From Deltaproteobacteria bacterium (GTDB lineage: Bacteria; Myxococcota_A; UBA9160; UBA6930), in contig NYZB01000231.1 in NCBI GenBank assembly GCA_002687015.1, forward strand, positions 1 to 48,874: 48,874 nt of DNA, read 5' to 3'. The translations under genes were made by a program, and so were the position numbers. Positions within the stretch are counted from its first letter, which is position 1, and each line of letters starts with the position of its first letter. The notes beneath the pieces were generated by a model. The model did not search any database. It had not been told where the DNA came from and was given only the letters and a program-made list of their open reading frames with translations. Of the stretch, positions 1 to 8,036 are shown piece by piece.

Positions 1-176
1 CACTGCGTCCACGCAACGCCGGAAGTAATGCGTCCCGGCCGAGCCATGAGCGTAGGGTGCCCGCCGCCCCGCGATCCCAAGAGGAGGAGCGAAGCGGCCC
101 CGACCCCAAGACCCCGGACCGGCGCGCTGCACACCACCTGGCGTATCCTCGCCGGTCCCGAAGGCGGAGAGCTGTC

Positions 177-1376
177 ATGGTCGATTCTGGATTGCTGGCC
201 GAGACCCCGGAGAGTGTGGGCATCGACCCCGAGAAGCTCGAAGCGCTCTTCGAGAGGGCGGAGCGCGAGGTGCGCGAGGGTCTCCTGCCCTCGGTGCAGA
301 TTGCGGTGGCGCGGCGGGGCCGGGTCGCGGGCCTGCGCAGCTTCGGCACGGTGGAGCGCCAGGGCCGAACCGGGCCGGTTACCGACGACACCCTCTACTG
401 CATCTTCTCCTGCACCAAGGCGATCACGTCGGCTGCGGGCTGGCTTCTCGTCCAGGCGGGGGAGCTCGACCTGGACGCCTGCGTCGCGGATCTCGTTCCG
501 GAGTTCGGGACCAACGGAAAGGAGGGAATCCGCGTGGAGCAGCTCTTCATGCACACGGCCGGCTTCCCCCAGGCGCCCTTTCGACCGGCCGAGTTTCTCG
601 ACCCGGAGGCGCGCCGCGAGCGCTTCGCCCGCTGGCGCTTGAACTGGGAGCCGGGCTCCCGCCTCGAGTACCACCCCTCGTCCAGCATGTACGTGATCGC
701 GGACATCATCGAGCGGCAGAGCGGCCAGAGCTATGGCGAGTTCGTCAGGGAGCGCATCGCCCAGCCCCTGGGCCTGCGCGACCTCTGGTGCGGGCTGCCC
801 GACGCTGAGCAGCCGCGCATGGCCGACCTCTGCTATCGCGGCGAGGAGATGACCGATCGGGAGTTCGAGGAGCTCGGCATCCCGAGGCCGCCGGTCACCG
901 AGGTGACCGAGGAGGCAGTGCTGGGCTTCAACCGTCCGGAGGTACGCCGCGCTGGAATACCCGGCGGAGGCGGAACGACCACCGCTGCGGACCTGGCCCT
1001 CTTCTACCAGGGCCTGCTCGGCGACGCGGCCGGCCAGGGTGCAGGGATCTGGAAGCCCGAGACCCTCGAGATGGCCCTGCAGGTGCGCAGTGGCGACCTG
1101 GTCGACCCCCTGGTCGGCGTCCCGGCGAACCGGGGCCTGGGCGTGGTCATCGCGGGGAGCGACCGGGCCGTGATGCGCGGCTTCGGCCACACCTGCTCCC
1201 CGCAGGCCTTTGGTCATGGGGGCGCGGGGGGCCAGATCGGCTGGGCCGACCCCGCCACCGGCATCTCGCTCGGATACTGCACCAACGGCTTCGATCGCCA
1301 CTTCGTGCGCCAGGCCAGGCGGGGAATCGGCATCTCCAGCCGTGCCGCAGCGCTCGCGCAGGGCGGGGAAGCCTAG
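177..1376 (+). CDS. Beta-lactamase-superfamily serine hydrolase
   Basis: Predicted 399-aa serine hydrolase of the class C beta-lactamase/esterase fold; substrate unknown, more likely an esterase or lactonase than a resistance enzyme. The Ser-x-x-Lys nucleophile motif is seen as SCTK near residue 78, a tyrosine motif YHPS near 165 stands where Tyr-x-Asn is expected, and a HGGAGG box near 345 replaces the KTG triad. No signal peptide is visible from this start, so it is probably cytoplasmic. The ORF is open back to 57, but those 40 residues are Arg/Pro-rich with no family character, and ATG 177 has GGCGGAG just upstream. It converges on the acyl-CoA synthetase gene with about 26 bp between. I recognise no gene in bases 1-176. 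Confidence 0.88.
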   Translation: MVDSGLLAETPESVGIDPEKLEALFERAEREVREGLLPSVQIAVARRGRVAGLRSFGTVERQGRTGPVTDDTLYCIFSCTKAITSAAGWLLVQAGELDLDACVADLVPEFGTNGKEGIRVEQLFMHTAGFPQAPFRPAEFLDPEARRERFARWRLNWEPGSRLEYHPSSSMYVIADIIERQSGQSYGEFVRERIAQPLGLRDLWCGLPDAEQPRMADLCYRGEEMTDREFEELGIPRPPVTEVTEEAVLGFNRPEVRRAGIPGGGGTTTAADLALFYQGLLGDAAGQGAGIWKPETLEMALQVRSGDLVDPLVGVPANRGLGVVIAGSDRAVMRGFGHTCSPQAFGHGGAGGQIGWADPATGISLGYCTNGFDRHFVRQARRGIGISSRAAALAQGGEA

Positions 1377-1421
1377 GCTACAGGCGCACGCCTCCCCCTG
1401 GGCTACAGGCGCACGCCTCCC
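1376..1421. repeat. 21-bp direct repeat at the 3' end of the acyl-CoA synthetase gene
   Basis: The sequence GGCTACAGGCGCACGCCTCC plus one C occurs at 1376-1396 and again at 1401-1421, a 25-bp period. The second copy encodes the last codons and stop of the minus-strand synthetase; the first lies in the spacer and begins on the last base of the stop codon of the plus-strand hydrolase. It reads as a short tandem duplication of the gene end. Neither reading frame appears damaged. Confidence 0.9.
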
Positions 1422-3190
1422 GACTGGATGCGCTCGTGGAGGCCTGCGTCGAGGGGAACGTAGCTTCGCTTCTCGGGATCCAGGAAGTACAAGGGGTCGG
1501 CGACCAGGGCCGGGTCGAAGCCCTCCTTCACGGACTCGACCTTGCGGTGCTTGAAGGTCCCCGTGATCTCGATCTCCGGGAGGATGCGCAGGAAGAGCGG
1601 GCGCGCATAGCTCGCCAGATTCGCCTCCACCTGCTGCCGCAGGATGTCGAGGTCGAAGTCGTCGTCCACCACGAGCGAGGCCATGCCGGCGCGACCGTCG
1701 GCACCGGCCACCTCGACCCCGTAGACGTTCGCCTCCCGTACGCCCGGGCAGCCTCCGATCACCTCGGCCACCTCGCCCGTGGAGACGTTCTCGCCCTTCC
1801 ACCGGAAGGTGTCGCCGATCCGGTCCACGAAATAGAAGTAGTCGTCCTCGTCCCGGCGCAGCAGGTCACCGGTGCGGAAGTACGCGTCTCCCTTGCGGAA
1901 CACGTCTCGTAGGATCTTCTTCTCCGTCGCCTCGGCGTCGGAGTAGCCCTCGAAGCGGGTCGTGTTCGTGATCCGGCCGATCGCTTCGCCGGCCTCGCCC
2001 GTGGCGGCCTCGATGCACAGGCCATCGGCTCCCCGCACCGGCTCCTCCTTCTGGACGTCGAAGCGCACGAGGTGGATGCCGGCAGCCCAACGCATGAGAC
2101 CCGGCATCCGCCCGATCGAGCCGACCTTGTTGTCGACATTGAAGAACACCACGTTGCCCTCGGTGGCGCCGTAGAACTCCACGATCTCGGGGATGCCGAA
2201 GCGATCCTGGAAGGGCTTCCAGATCTCCGGTCGCAGGCCGTTGCCGACACACATCCGTAGCTGGTGACGCCGCTCGTCCGGGTGCGGCGGGCTGTTGAGC
2301 AGGTAGCGACAGAGCTCGCCGATGTATTGGAAGGTGGTGACCCGATGGCGGACGCAGTCCTCCCAGAAGCGACTGGCCGAGAACCTCCGCGCCAGGACCG
2401 CCGTCGTGCCCGAGAGCAGGGCGGTGCCCAGGGCCATCACCCCACCGGCCGAGTGGTAGAGGGGCAGGACGATGTAGACCCTGTCCTGCGGGCCGAGGCG
2501 CGCCATGGCCTTGCCACCGGCAGCGGTTGCCAGGAAGCGCACGTGGCTGAAGTTCGCCGCCTTCGGAAGCCCCGTCGTGCCGCTGGTGTAGATGTAGAAG
2601 AGCTTGTCCGTCGAAGTCATGCCGCGCCGCACGGTGGCGCCGAGGCTCCCCGAAGCTCGGCTCGCCACCTCTGCGTCCAGGTCTTCCGCGCCCGCTACGG
2701 GTCCACCACTTGCCCAGAGCCTGGGCCGATCCTCGAGCAGCTCCTCCGCACTGGCCCAGCTCTCGGCGAGCGCGGCGTCGAGGATGAGATGACGGGCCCC
2801 GGACACCGTCAGCGAGTGGGCGAGGGGCCGCCCGCTGAGGTTGGTGTTGATGAGCGCGGTGACGGCACCCAGCTTCGCCAGCCCGAGCCAGTGGGCGACG
2901 AAGGCGGGGCGGTTCTCCATCAGGAGTGCGACGACGTCGCCCTGCCCCACGCCCTGGGACTGTGCCCAACGAGCGATCTGGTTGGCCTGCCGGTCGAGCT
3001 CACCGTAGGTCTGCGACTGGTCCTCGAACACCAGCGCCAGCTGATCGGGGTTGCGTGCCGCGACCTCCTCGAATGCGTCGGCCACGGTACGGGACGCGCC
3101 CGGACGGGCCTTCAAGAGCTCGGGAATCGTTCGCCCGAAGGCTCCGGCGAGCCGGAGGTTGCGCGCGATGCGTTCGTGGGGCCAGGCCAT
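1403..3190 (-). CDS. Long-chain/very-long-chain acyl-CoA synthetase (FadD6/FATP-like)
   Basis: Predicted 595-aa ATP-dependent fatty acyl-CoA synthetase that activates long-chain acids through an acyl-adenylate. The AMP-binding P-loop YTSGTTGLPKA lies near residue 197, FYGATEG near 340, and the C-terminal DRIGDTFRWKGEN hinge near 460. The last two are typical of the FATP/FadD6 branch rather than of E. coli FadD. The ORF track runs on to 4666 only because it joins the out-of-frame 5' part of the neighbouring dehydrogenase; the Met at 3190 starts the conserved region and AGGGAGA precedes it. It lies 41 bp downstream of the lpdA remnant on the same strand, so the two may have been co-transcribed. 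Substrate length is not determined by the sequence. Confidence 0.9.
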   Translation of the reverse strand: MAWPHERIARNLRLAGAFGRTIPELLKARPGASRTVADAFEEVAARNPDQLALVFEDQSQTYGELDRQANQIARWAQSQGVGQGDVVALLMENRPAFVAHWLGLAKLGAVTALINTNLSGRPLAHSLTVSGARHLILDAALAESWASAEELLEDRPRLWASGGPVAGAEDLDAEVASRASGSLGATVRRGMTSTDKLFYIYTSGTTGLPKAANFSHVRFLATAAGGKAMARLGPQDRVYIVLPLYHSAGGVMALGTALLSGTTAVLARRFSASRFWEDCVRHRVTTFQYIGELCRYLLNSPPHPDERRHQLRMCVGNGLRPEIWKPFQDRFGIPEIVEFYGATEGNVVFFNVDNKVGSIGRMPGLMRWAAGIHLVRFDVQKEEPVRGADGLCIEAATGEAGEAIGRITNTTRFEGYSDAEATEKKILRDVFRKGDAYFRTGDLLRRDEDDYFYFVDRIGDTFRWKGENVSTGEVAEVIGGCPGVREANVYGVEVAGADGRAGMASLVVDDDFDLDILRQQVEANLASYARPLFLRILPEIEITGTFKHRKVESVKEGFDPALVADPLYFLDPEKRSYVPLDAGLHERIQSGGVRL

Positions 3191-3231
3191 GGCAGGTCTC
3201 CCTTTGGGCCGGGCGGTCGCCCGGCGAACAC

Positions 3232-4574
3232 TCAGGTATGCAACGATCGCCCATCCACCGCAAGCGCGGCTTCCTTGACCGCCTCGGACACCGAGGGATG
3301 AGCATGGCAGGTACGCGCGATGTCCTCGGCCGAGGCACCGAACTCGAGCGCCAGCACCGCCTCGGCGATCAGGTCGCCCGCCATCGGCCCGAGGATGTGG
3401 ACACCGAGCACGCGGTCGCTGGAGCCATCCGCCAGGATCTTCACCATCCCATCGGCATCGCCCGTGATGCGAGCCCGACTGTTCGCGGCGAAGGGAAACT
3501 TGCCGACCTGGTACTCGACGCCCTCGCGATCGAGCTCTTCCTGGGTGCGCCCGACGGAAGCCACTTCCGGCCAGGTATACACCACGCTGGGTATCCGCCC
3601 GTGGTCGACGTGGCCTTGTTGGCCGGCGAGGATCTCGACGCAGGCCACGCCTTCCTCTTCCGCCTTGTGGGCGAGCATCGGCCCCGGCACGCAATCGCCG
3701 ATCGCGAGGATCCCGGCTACCGAGGTCTGGAAGGCTCCGTCGACCTGGATGAAGCCGCCTTCGGCCCGCGCGATTCCGAGCTCGTCGAGCCCGAGGCCCT
3801 CCGTGAAGGGGCGTCGGCCCACGGCGACCAGGACCACCTCCGCCTCGAGCTCGCGGGCTTCCCCGCCCGCGGCCGGCTCGATGCGGAGCCCGACGCCCGC
3901 GGTCCCGGGTTCGGCACCGGTGACGCGGCTGCCCAGCTCGAAGCGAAGACCCTGCTTGCGCAGGATGCGCTGCGCCGCCCCGGCGATCTCGCGGTCCATG
4001 CCCGGCAGGATGTGATCCAGGATCTCCACGACGGTGACCTCGGCTCCGAGCCGGGACCACACGGAGCCCTGCTCCAGGCCGATCGCGCCCGCACCGATCA
4101 CGACGAGCCGTTCGGGCACGCGCTCCAGTTCGAGGGCTCCGGTCGAGGTGACGATGCGACGCTCGTCGATGGGCAGCCCCGGGATCGGAATCGACTCCGA
4201 GCCGGTGGCGATCAGGATGTAGCGCCCCGCCAGGGTCTCGATCGCCCCCGAGGCCTTCCTTACCTCGACCCGGCCAGGTGCGGGGATGCGGCCCGTGCCG
4301 ACGACCCGCCGGATCCCACCCTTCTATCAGGAGCGAGGCGACACCGCCCGCCAGCTTCGAGACCACCTGCTCCTTGCGAGCCAACATCGCGGGGAGGTCG
4401 AGCAGGACCTCGCCCACCTTCACCCCGTGCTCCGCCAGGCCCTGCCGGGCCTCGGCGTAGAGCTCGGAAGATTGCAGCAGGGCCTTCGAGGGAATGCAGC
4501 CCACGTTCAGGCAGGTGCCCCCCAGCGTCTCGCGTTTCTCGACGCACGCGACCTTCATGCCCAGCTCGCCGGCG
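3232..4574 (-). pseudogene. lpdA: Dihydrolipoyl dehydrogenase, 5'-truncated and frameshifted
   Basis: Remnant of the E3 flavoprotein of 2-oxoacid dehydrogenase complexes, which reoxidises dihydrolipoamide with NAD+. The redox-active disulfide box GGTCLNVGCIPSK, the NAD-binding VIGAGAIGLE and the C-terminal HAHPSVSEA His/Glu pair are all present. Two lesions are visible. The protein begins at ELGMKVACVEKR, so the first 20 or so residues with the FAD-binding GxGxxG are gone. At about 4321-4327 the reading frame changes: after ASLLI the frame must shift by one base to continue as KGGIRRVVGTGRIPAPG. A one-base insertion in that spot, real or from sequencing, explains it. About 450 codons remain of the usual 465-475. 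The ORF track covers it as 3232-4119 plus part of 1403-4666. Confidence 0.85.
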
Positions 4575-4602
4575 AGTGCATCGAGCATCCCTGCACGCAG
4601 GC
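4570..4602. other. Junction at which two divergent genes are both truncated
   Basis: Leftward from here the minus strand encodes dihydrolipoyl dehydrogenase starting inside its first Rossmann helix. Rightward the plus strand encodes NAD-glutamate dehydrogenase starting near its C-terminal quarter. Neither gene has a start, promoter or 5' part, and fewer than about 30 bp belong to neither homology region. This is what a deletion between divergent genes, another rearrangement, or an assembly mis-join would look like. No insertion sequence or repeat is seen at the join. Confidence 0.75.
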
Positions 4603-5536
4603 CCTCTACCGCGCCTACTTCCCGGAGCGCTTCCTCGATCGCTTCCCCGAGGCCGTGAGCCAGCACGCGCTTCGACGTGAAATCGCGGCCATGAGCGTCA
4701 CCAACCGATTGATCGACCTCGGCGGCGTGACCCTGATTCCCTCGTTGATGCGCGAGCTCGACGTGGAAGCCGACGAGGCGGGTCTGATCGCACTACTGGC
4801 CTCGGAGGCACTGGGCGGCTTCGACTACCGGGATGAGTTGCTCGCGAACCCCAACCTCGAGCGGGAGGAGATCTACCGCGCCTTCATCGACCTCGACACG
4901 GCAGTTCGCAGCGTCGCCCGTCTCCTCGCGCGGCGCAGTCGCGGCCACCTGGGCCCTGCCGACCTGGCGCGCTGGCGGGACTCGCTGGCCCAGGTGCGAG
5001 CGATGCGCGGCGAGCTGCCGAAGGACAACCCCTTTGCACGAGGCGAGGAGCGCGGCGCCGAGCTGCGCGCCAAGGGCTTCCCCGAGGAGCTGGCGGCCGA
5101 CGCCGCCAGCGCGCCCCTCGCCGACCTCGGGTTGAGCCTGATCGGCGTCGCCGAGCGCTCGGGTGTCTCCATCCGCGACGCGGCCTTCGCCTACGCCCAC
5201 GTGGGCGAGCACTCCGGCCTCAACTGGGTCTACGTCCGGCTCGACCGCATGCCGGTGGCCGACGCCTGGGATCGCATCGGCCTGATCCAGCTGCGCAGCT
5301 CGCTCATCGACCTCCACGATGCCCTCGCGGAGGAGATCCTCGCGGACCATCCCCGCGATCCCGAGGCGGCGGCCGCCCGCTTCCTGGCCGAGCGCTCGGT
5401 CCACGTGGAGCGGATCCGTCGTCTACAGCAACGGGCCGCCGGGGTCGATCGCCCCTCGTCGCTGTCGGTCGTGGCGCGAGCCATCGAGCGCCTCCGAGAG
5501 GAGGCGCCGGGTAGATCCGGGATCGACCTGGCCTAG
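4590..5536 (+). pseudogene. NAD-dependent glutamate dehydrogenase, C-terminal fragment
   Basis: About 310 codons matching, by pattern, the C-terminal helical part of the large (about 1600-aa, 180-kDa class, Bac_GDH) NAD-glutamate dehydrogenases. Recognisable stretches are YFPERFLDRFPEA, HALRREI followed by the VTNRLIDLGG segment, and later AYAHVGEHSGLNWV. The catalytic dehydrogenase domain, which precedes this part in intact enzymes, is absent, so the fragment cannot be an active enzyme. The open frame upstream to 4286 is antisense to the lpdA remnant and is not part of this protein. The frame from the junction to the TAG at 5534 is intact. It converges on the acyl-CoA dehydrogenase gene with 17 bp between. 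Confidence 0.8.
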
Positions 5537-5553
5537 ACGCGCTGAAGCGAAAC

Positions 5554-6753
5554 TCAGGAGCGAGCCGGCTTCGGCTCGCGGGGCAGGCCGAGGCCGCGCT
5601 CGGAGATGATGTTCTTCTGGATCTGGGCCGTGCCTCCGCCAATGATCAGGCCCAGGGAGAACATCGAGTGGGCCTGCCACCAGCCCTTCTCGCGCTCGTA
5701 CTTCGTGTGGTCGTAGAGCGCACCGAGCTCTCCCATCACGTCGATGGCCAGCGCAGCCATGTCGAAGTTGAGCTGGCAGTTCTGCAGCTTCGTGACGAGC
5801 CCCGCGACCCCGGGGCTCTCGCCCTTGAGGCTGCAGGTCAGCATTCGCATGCCGTGGTGCTTCATGCCGAGCACGCGGGCCTGGAGCCTCATCAAGCGGT
5901 CGCGGTAGACCGGGCTCGCCATGATGGACGATCCGTTCACGGTCTCCTTCTGCATCAAGGTCGTCAACCGGAGCAGGGTGGCCTCTCCGTTGGCGTTCAG
6001 GCTGTTGCGCTCGTGCTTGAGCGTGGTATTCGCGATGCGCCAGCCCTCACCGCGCTTGCCGACCACGTTGGCCTGGGGCACGCGCACGTCCGTGAAGAAG
6101 ACCTGGTTGAAGGAGTTCTCTCCGATCTCTCCCGACATCGTGCGCAGGGGCTGCACCTCGATCCCCGGAGTGTCCATGGGGAGCAGGAGGTAGCTGATGC
6201 CGGCATGCTTCGGCGCGTCGCGTTCCGTGCGCACCAGGACGAACATCATCTGGCTCTTGTCCGCCGTGCTGGTCCAGATCTTCTGGCCGTTGATCAGGAA
6301 GTCGTCGCCGTCTTCGGTGGCATGGGTCTGGAGGCTGGCCAGGTCGCTTCCCGAGCCGGGTTCGGAGTAGCCCTGGCACCAGATCACCTCTCCGCGCAGG
6401 GTCGGCCCGATCCAACGCTGGCGCTGCTCCTCGCTGCCATGCTCGAGCAGGGTCGGCACCAGCATCGAGGGACCCTGGGCGGCCGTCCCCCGCGTCACGC
6501 CCGCGCGATTGAACTCCTCGTCCATGATCACGGTCTCGAGCAGGTCCGGCTGGGCGCCGTAGCCACCGTACTCCCTGGGGATCGTGCGCGCCCAGTAGCC
6601 GTGCTCGATCTGCTGGGTGAGCCAGCGGGAGAAGCGCTCAGGATCCTCGTCCGGATACTGGCTCGGGCTGCCCCCCTTCGGCCCGTGCTCTTCGAGGAAG
6701 GCGCGAACCTCCTTGCGGAAGGCCTCGTAGGGCTCGCCGTACTCCAGGTCCAT
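5554..6753 (-). CDS. Acyl-CoA dehydrogenase
   Basis: Predicted 399-aa FAD-dependent acyl-CoA dehydrogenase catalysing alpha,beta-desaturation of an acyl-CoA thioester. The middle domain shows the flavin-contact segment YSEPGSGSDLASL and the beta-strand WTSTAD; the C-terminus has GGGTAQIQKNIISERGLGLPR. The Glu that follows Tyr in medium-chain enzymes (YEGT) is replaced by Gly (GGGT). A Glu in KHERNSL near residue 248 sits where isovaleryl-CoA-type enzymes carry the catalytic base, so it is the likely base. That end motif is frequent in steroid- and side-chain-type FadE proteins, some of which work as heterotetramers. Located 15 bp downstream of the nitronate monooxygenase gene, probably one transcript. 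Confidence 0.92.
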   Translation of the reverse strand: MDLEYGEPYEAFRKEVRAFLEEHGPKGGSPSQYPDEDPERFSRWLTQQIEHGYWARTIPREYGGYGAQPDLLETVIMDEEFNRAGVTRGTAAQGPSMLVPTLLEHGSEEQRQRWIGPTLRGEVIWCQGYSEPGSGSDLASLQTHATEDGDDFLINGQKIWTSTADKSQMMFVLVRTERDAPKHAGISYLLLPMDTPGIEVQPLRTMSGEIGENSFNQVFFTDVRVPQANVVGKRGEGWRIANTTLKHERNSLNANGEATLLRLTTLMQKETVNGSSIMASPVYRDRLMRLQARVLGMKHHGMRMLTCSLKGESPGVAGLVTKLQNCQLNFDMAALAIDVMGELGALYDHTKYEREKGWWQAHSMFSLGLIIGGGTAQIQKNIISERGLGLPREPKPARS

Positions 6754-6768
6754 GGAAGAAGTACCCCC

Positions 6769-7929
6769 TCAGACCGAGGCCTGGACCCGTTCGGCCAGCC
6801 CCCGGGAGAGGATCTCGGCGGCGTCGCCCACCATCTCCTCGAGGATCTCGGCGGCGGGGCGCCTCTGGGTGAGCATTCCCGAAGTCTGTCCGGCCGCATT
6901 CATGAGCAGCTCGGGACGTCCGGCCTCGCGGATCGAATGCACCAGGTCCTCGATGAGCACGGTCTGGACGCCCATCGGGAGCGCCATCAGCCCCTGCCGC
7001 TCCCAGGCCTCGATGAGCGGGTTTCGGATGTTGCGCATCGTCTTGCCGCTGAAGAGCCGGGTGACGATCGTGTCTTCGGCTGCGGCCTCGACGATGCGCT
7101 GCTTCTGGAGATCGGGCTGATCGGCCTCGTCCGCAACGAGGAAGGCGGTCCCGCACCAGGCCGCCTCCGCACCGGTCGCGATCACGCCGGCCAGGGCGCG
7201 ACCGCTCGCGATGCCGCCCGCCGCGATGACGGGCGTCGGGGCCACGGCGTCCATCACCTGGGGGAGGAGAGCGAGCGTGCCGATGCGACCGGTGTGCCCG
7301 CCCGCCTCGGTGCCCTGGGCCACCACGTAGTCCGCGCCGTCGGCCGCGACCTGACGCGCGGCCCGCACCGTACCCACCAGGGAGAGGATCGTCGTGCCAT
7401 TGGCGCGCAGACCCTCGGCGAAGGGTGCGGGTGTGCCGAGACCCGAAGCCAGGACCGGTACGGCCTCTTCGAGGATCACCTCCATCTGCGAGCCGGCCCA
7501 GCTCTTGCCTTCCGGAACCCAGCTCCCCATCTCCCCGGGGTCGGGCGGCGCCTCCTCGAGCTCGATCTCCAGCTCCCGGGCGATGCGCTCGATCGCCTCC
7601 TTGTGCTCCGCGGGCAGCGGCACGCGAGAGCGGGAGGGAGCCGATGCCGAGCCGCGGGGGATGAGGAAGTTCGGCGACAGCAGCAGATCGACGCCGAAGG
7701 GCTTGTCCGTCGCGGCCCGGATCTTGCGGATCTCCTCGCGGAGCACGTCGGGCGAGTAGGCGACGCCACCCAGCACGCCGAGCCCGCCCGCGTTGGACAC
7801 CGCGGCGACCAGCTCTGCGTTCGCCGTCGGCGCACCCGTGCCCGCGACGGGCCCCATGCCGGCGAGGACGACCGGGTACTCGATGCCGATGCGGTCGCAG
7901 AACTCGGTTCGGAGAATGGGCCTGGCCAT
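6769..7929 (-). CDS. Nitronate monooxygenase / 2-nitropropane dioxygenase family FMN oxidoreductase
   Basis: Predicted 386-aa FMN-binding TIM-barrel enzyme of the nitronate monooxygenase family. Visible signatures are the N-terminal PVVLAGMGPVAG, the VAQGTEAGGHTG loop carrying the usual catalytic-region His, and the phosphate-binding VIAAGGIASGRALA. Members oxidise alkyl nitronates, but many homologues in acyl-CoA clusters have unknown or enoyl-reductase-like roles, so the substrate is open. The ORF is open to 8358, but the conserved start MARPILRTEF at 7929 is preceded by AAGGAG. The upstream part is antisense to the patatin gene. It probably forms a two-gene unit with the acyl-CoA dehydrogenase and is divergent from the patatin gene across a 107-bp spacer. 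Confidence 0.9.
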   Translation of the reverse strand: MARPILRTEFCDRIGIEYPVVLAGMGPVAGTGAPTANAELVAAVSNAGGLGVLGGVAYSPDVLREEIRKIRAATDKPFGVDLLLSPNFLIPRGSASAPSRSRVPLPAEHKEAIERIARELEIELEEAPPDPGEMGSWVPEGKSWAGSQMEVILEEAVPVLASGLGTPAPFAEGLRANGTTILSLVGTVRAARQVAADGADYVVAQGTEAGGHTGRIGTLALLPQVMDAVAPTPVIAAGGIASGRALAGVIATGAEAAWCGTAFLVADEADQPDLQKQRIVEAAAEDTIVTRLFSGKTMRNIRNPLIEAWERQGLMALPMGVQTVLIEDLVHSIREAGRPELLMNAAGQTSGMLTQRRPAAEILEEMVGDAAEILSRGLAERVQASV

Positions 7930-8036
7930 GGGAAGGCTCCTTTCGACGAGGGCGTCGCCTATTGTTACCTGACCCACACTGGTCCATCGAGTGCGACCCT
8001 TCACTCCGCGCCCGATGATCGCCGACGAGGGAGCCC

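Noticed and set aside
1-176. ORF from 28 or 57 as N-terminal extension of the hydrolase
   Set aside because: Arg/Pro-rich residues with no family similarity and no ribosome-binding site; ATG 177 is better placed.
1403-4666. A single 1087-aa minus-strand ORF
   Set aside because: It joins the 5' part of lpdA, a stretch of out-of-frame Arg/Gly-rich translation and the acyl-CoA synthetase. The synthetase has its own start at 3190; the middle has no protein character.
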